Shown piece after piece: positions 61,673-64,000 of a DNA stretch of 64,000 nucleotides (position 1 is its first letter; each line of letters starts with the position of its first letter). The notes beneath the pieces are model-generated. The model saw only the letters and a list, made by a program, of their open reading frames with translations. It was not told the origin of the DNA and ran no database searches. This stretch comes from Streptomyces sp. Act143 (GTDB lineage Bacteria; Actinomycetota; Actinomycetes; Streptomycetales; Streptomycetaceae): positions 8,025,220 through 8,089,219 of the forward strand of contig NZ_QFRX01000001.1 of NCBI RefSeq assembly GCF_003143935.1. The letters are read 5' to 3'. The position numbers were made by a program, and so were the translations under genes.

Positions 61673-62008
61673 GTGGCAAGTGGCAACGCGATCCGAGGAA
61701 GCCGGGTCGGGGCGGGGCCGATGGGCGAGGCCGAGCGGGGCGAGTCCGCGCCCCGCCTGCGCATCTCCTTCTGGTGCTCCAACGGGCACGAGACGCAGCC
61801 CAGCTTCGCCAGCGACGCGCAGGTTCCCGACACCTGGGACTGCCCGCGCTGCGGCTTCCCCGCCGGACAGGACCGGGACAACCCGCCGGACCCGCCGCGC
61901 ACCGAGCCGTACAAGACGCACCTCGCGTACGTACGGGAGCGGCGCAGCGACGCGGACGGCGAGGCGATCCTCGCCGAGGCGCTCGCCAAACTGCGGGGCG
62001 AGATCTAG
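61673..62008 (+). CDS. RbpA-family RNA polymerase-binding protein (RbpB-like paralogue)
   Basis: A 111-residue protein starting at GTG 61673 with AGGGAG upstream. The N-terminal tail (ASGNAIRGSRVGAGPMGE) precedes a zinc domain with C35, H39, C57 and C60 (FWCSNGHE, WDCPRCG). A basic linker and a C-terminal helix follow (RRSDADGEAILAEALAKLRG), in the place where RbpA holds its sigma-interaction domain. RbpA stabilises sigma-HrdB holoenzyme and open complexes. The classical RbpA of S. coelicolor (SCO1421) differs in sequence from this, so I take this gene as the second family member. Its exact targets are not known to me. Confidence 0.88.
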   Translation: MASGNAIRGSRVGAGPMGEAERGESAPRLRISFWCSNGHETQPSFASDAQVPDTWDCPRCGFPAGQDRDNPPDPPRTEPYKTHLAYVRERRSDADGEAILAEALAKLRGEI

Positions 62009-62014
62009 GCCCAC

Positions 62015-62046
62015 CCGGCATGATCCGCCGGGTCGGCCCTGGGAGT
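62015..62046 (+). terminator. Hairpin terminator after the RbpA-family gene
   Basis: CCGGCATGATCCGCCGG (62015-62031) is the same 17-mer as in the terD terminator. Flanking AGGCCCA upstream and TCGGCCCT downstream extend the stem imperfectly. Confidence 0.65.
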
Positions 62047-62128
62047 TGAGAGCCGGCCGGGCACCGAGGGGTGTCTGGCCGGAGCTGTTTTCGCCCTGGT
62101 CGCCCGAGTTATCCACAGGCCCGGCCGG

Positions 62129-62151
62129 CTGTCAGTGGTGACCTCTACGGT
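62129..62151 (+). promoter_or_regulatory. RecA-NDp/PafBC-type promoter of an MFS gene
   Basis: CTGTCAGTG (62129-62137), N8, TACGGT (62146-62151). Only the first T of the consensus differs. Transcription would start near 62158, ruling out the upstream GTG at 62154 as the start codon and supporting the GTG at 62193. Confidence 0.75.
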
Positions 62152-62192
62152 TTGTGCATCGCTTCGGTGCAGGTGAATCGTCAGGGGGAGCT

Positions 62193-63461
62193 GTGGCTAC
62201 GGTCGAGGTGGCGGGCGTGCGTGCGCCCGCATGGCGTGGGGGATTCGGACGCCTCTGGGGTGCCGCCGTGCTCTCCAGCTTCGGAGACGCGCTGCGTACG
62301 GCCGCGCTGCCCCTGCTGGCCACCACCCTGACCGACGAGCCGCTGGCGATAGCGGCGGTCACCGCCTGCGGCTATCTGCCCTGGCTGGTCTTCGGGCTGC
62401 TCGGCGGCGCCGTCGCCGACCGCGTGGACCAGCGGCGCGCGATGTGGACCGTGGATGCCCTGCGAGGTGTGCTCGTCGCCTGCTTCGCGGTCGCCGTGGG
62501 CCTCGGCCACGCCTCCATCGGCCTGCTGATCGCGCTCGCTTTCGCCCTGACCACGTTCCAGACCCTCTTCGACAACGCCTCCACGGCCCTGCTGCCGTCC
62601 CTCGTCGACAGCGACGCCCTCGGCAGCGCCAACGCCCGCCTGATGACCGGGCAGAAGATCGCGGGGGGACTGCTGGGCGCCCCCGTCGTGCCGCTGCTGC
62701 TGGCGGGCGGCGCGGCAGTGCCCTTCGCGGCCGACGCGGCGACCTTCCTGCTGGCCGCCGCCGTGGTGGCCTCCCTGCGGCCGGTCGCACCCGCCCGCAA
62801 GCCCGGACCGGCGGGCAGCACCCTGCGCCGCGAGATCACCGAGGGCCTGCGCACCCTGGCCCGCGACCGGGCCCTGCGCGGCCTGTGCGCCGCCACCGCC
62901 CTGTGCAACATCGGCGTGGGCGCCCTGATCGCCACCATGGTCCTGCTGGTGACCGGCTGGCTGGACGCGGGCCGCACCGGCTACGCGGCGGCGACGACCG
63001 CCTGCACCGTCGGCGCCCTGACCGGTGGAGCGGTCAACCGCCGGCTCGTCTCGCGGCTGGGGCGGGTGCGGGCGGTGCTGCTCGCGGGGAGCGTGCAGAT
63101 CGGGGCGCTCGTCGTCATGGGGACGGTGCACAGTCTGGTCGCGCTGGTCGCCGCGATGGCCCTCTTCGGGCTCATGGGCATGGTGTGGAACGTGAACACC
63201 ACGACCCTCATGCAGCAGCGCAGCCCCGCCGAGATGCTCGGCCGGGTCAGTTCCGCCTTCCGGACCCTGGGTGTGGCCGGGGCGCCCATAGGAGCACTGC
63301 TGGGCGGTGCCGCCGCCACGGCCTGGGGACTCAACACCCCGGCACTGCTCGCCGCCGCGTTCTTCACGCTGTCCGTCGCGTCGTTGATACCGGCGTTCAA
63401 GCGGGACGTACCTGTTGTTGCACCGCAGGACGACATGACGACAGCTCACGTCACCCGCTGA
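62193..63461 (+). CDS. MFS transporter (DHA3-like, drug efflux type)
   Basis: A 422-residue protein with twelve predicted helices. GTG 62193 was chosen because the promoter places the RNA start downstream of the GTG at 62154, and GGGGGAG lies just before it. Typical motifs are GRLWGAAVLSSFGDALRTAA in helix 1, GGAVADRVDQRRAMWTVDAL in loop 2-3 and STALLPSLVDSDALGSANAR, which is characteristic of the DHA3 group of macrolide and other drug exporters. No C-terminal extension. The damage-type promoter suggests that it exports a genotoxic compound or is part of the stress response. Confidence 0.9.
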   Translation: MATVEVAGVRAPAWRGGFGRLWGAAVLSSFGDALRTAALPLLATTLTDEPLAIAAVTACGYLPWLVFGLLGGAVADRVDQRRAMWTVDALRGVLVACFAVAVGLGHASIGLLIALAFALTTFQTLFDNASTALLPSLVDSDALGSANARLMTGQKIAGGLLGAPVVPLLLAGGAAVPFAADAATFLLAAAVVASLRPVAPARKPGPAGSTLRREITEGLRTLARDRALRGLCAATALCNIGVGALIATMVLLVTGWLDAGRTGYAAATTACTVGALTGGAVNRRLVSRLGRVRAVLLAGSVQIGALVVMGTVHSLVALVAAMALFGLMGMVWNVNTTTLMQQRSPAEMLGRVSSAFRTLGVAGAPIGALLGGAAATAWGLNTPALLAAAFFTLSVASLIPAFKRDVPVVAPQDDMTTAHVTR

Positions 63462-63514
63462 TCAATTAGGTTGGACCAGCTGGGACAGGCACGAACAGAA
63501 GGCGGAAGTCGGAC

Positions 63515-64000
63515 ATGAACGCAGACGGCCGTACCAGGCTCAACCAGACGCCCGAGTGGACCGCTCTGGCCAAGCACCGCGAGCAACTCGGCGAGGTGCG
63601 GCTGCGCGAGCTGTTCGCCGCCGACCCCGGGCGCGCCACCGGCTACACGGCGCAGGTCGGCGACCTGCACATCGACTACTCCAAGCACCTGGTCACCGAC
63701 GAGACCCTGCGGCTGCTGCGCGAACTGGCCGCCGCGACCGACGTGTTCGGGCTGCGGGACGCCATGTTCCGCGGGGAGAAGATCAACACCACCGAGGACC
63801 GGGCCGTTCTGCACACCGCGCTGCGGGCGGCGCGGGACGCGGTGGTCGAGGTCGACGGCGAGAACGTCGTCCCCGCGGTGCACGCCGTCCTCGACAAGAT
63901 GGCCGGCTTCGCCGACCGGGTCCGCTCGGGGGAGTGGACGGGCCACACCGGCAAGCGGATCAGGAACGTCGTCAACATCGGCATCGGCGGCTCCGACCTC
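63515..64000 (+). CDS. pgi: Glucose-6-phosphate isomerase, 3' end outside window
   Basis: The first 162 residues from ATG 63515 (MNADGRTRLNQTPEWTALAK) with GGCGGAAG upstream. DYSKHLVTDETLRLLRELAA and FRGEKINTTEDRAVLHTALR are the standard N-terminal PGI signatures, and the fragment ends in VVNIGIGGSDL, the phosphate-binding strand. It interconverts glucose 6-phosphate and fructose 6-phosphate. The reading frame is open to the window end. Confidence 0.97.
   Translation, partial: MNADGRTRLNQTPEWTALAKHREQLGEVRLRELFAADPGRATGYTAQVGDLHIDYSKHLVTDETLRLLRELAAATDVFGLRDAMFRGEKINTTEDRAVLHTALRAARDAVVEVDGENVVPAVHAVLDKMAGFADRVRSGEWTGHTGKRIRNVVNIGIGGSDL

Noticed and set aside
59095..61989. Long minus-strand frame across pgk, tpiA and secG
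   Set aside because: Antisense of three glycolytic and export genes. No initiation signal.
62154..62193. GTG at 62154 as start of the MFS gene
   Set aside because: It lies only three bases after the -10 hexamer and before the expected transcription start. The later GTG has a ribosome binding site.

Overview
The window is a stretch of a Streptomyces chromosome. The support is very high GC with strong GC bias at third codon positions, an XRE/DUF397/HATPase regulatory trio, whiA, an RbpA-family protein, mycothiol-dependent enzymes, several apparently leaderless genes, and a gene order (uvrB, terD/terC genes, aroQ, uvrA, uvrC-rapZ-yvcK-whiA, gap-pgk-tpiA-secG, pgi) that I recall as the conserved core around SCO1942-SCO1966 of S. 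coelicolor. No tRNA, rRNA, CRISPR array, insertion sequence or prophage was seen.

Layout. 0-7 kb: 3' end of an amidohydrolase gene, a DUF899 protein, a 63-residue protein facing an ABC exporter, and a WhiJ/AbaA-like cluster (anti-sigma-like HATPase with a long His-rich repeat tail, XRE regulator, DUF397 protein). 7-8.3 kb: a decayed locus made of pieces of a PEP-synthase-like gene and a dual-specificity phosphatase gene. 8.6-19.6 kb: accessory metabolic genes (MocR/AhpD-like pair, solitary gltD, DUF1772, DUF2293, CorA, methyltransferase). 18.3-24 kb: pseudouridine kinase/glycosidase pair, formaldehyde dehydrogenase, ogt, glycerophosphodiesterase. 24-36 kb: MHYT protein, uvrB, a TerD / TerD-fusion / TerC cluster with a manganese riboswitch, cation antiporter, S66 peptidase, aroQ. 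36-44 kb: amino-acid ABC transporter, two small-molecule enzymes, uvrA. 44-48 kb: a solitary DUF4231 membrane protein, a broken YceI/MmyB-regulator divergent pair, a LacI/PfkB pair with a 36-bp palindromic operator. 48-64 kb: the conserved core uvrC-rapZ-yvcK-whiA, secreted M14 peptidase, gap, pgk, tpiA, secG, RbpA paralogue, an MFS gene and the 5' part of pgi.

Two themes cut across the genes. First, ogt, uvrB, terD, uvrA and an MFS gene each carry a promoter fitting TTGTCAGTG-N8-TAnnnT (with one mismatch at the MFS gene), and uvrC a weaker variant. This is the RecA-independent DNA-damage promoter known from mycobacteria as PafBC-dependent, so these genes are probably one damage regulon. Second, the strain has many degenerate tandem repeats (7 to 76 bp units) at gene ends and inside coding sequence, plus two loci where neighbouring genes have decayed together.
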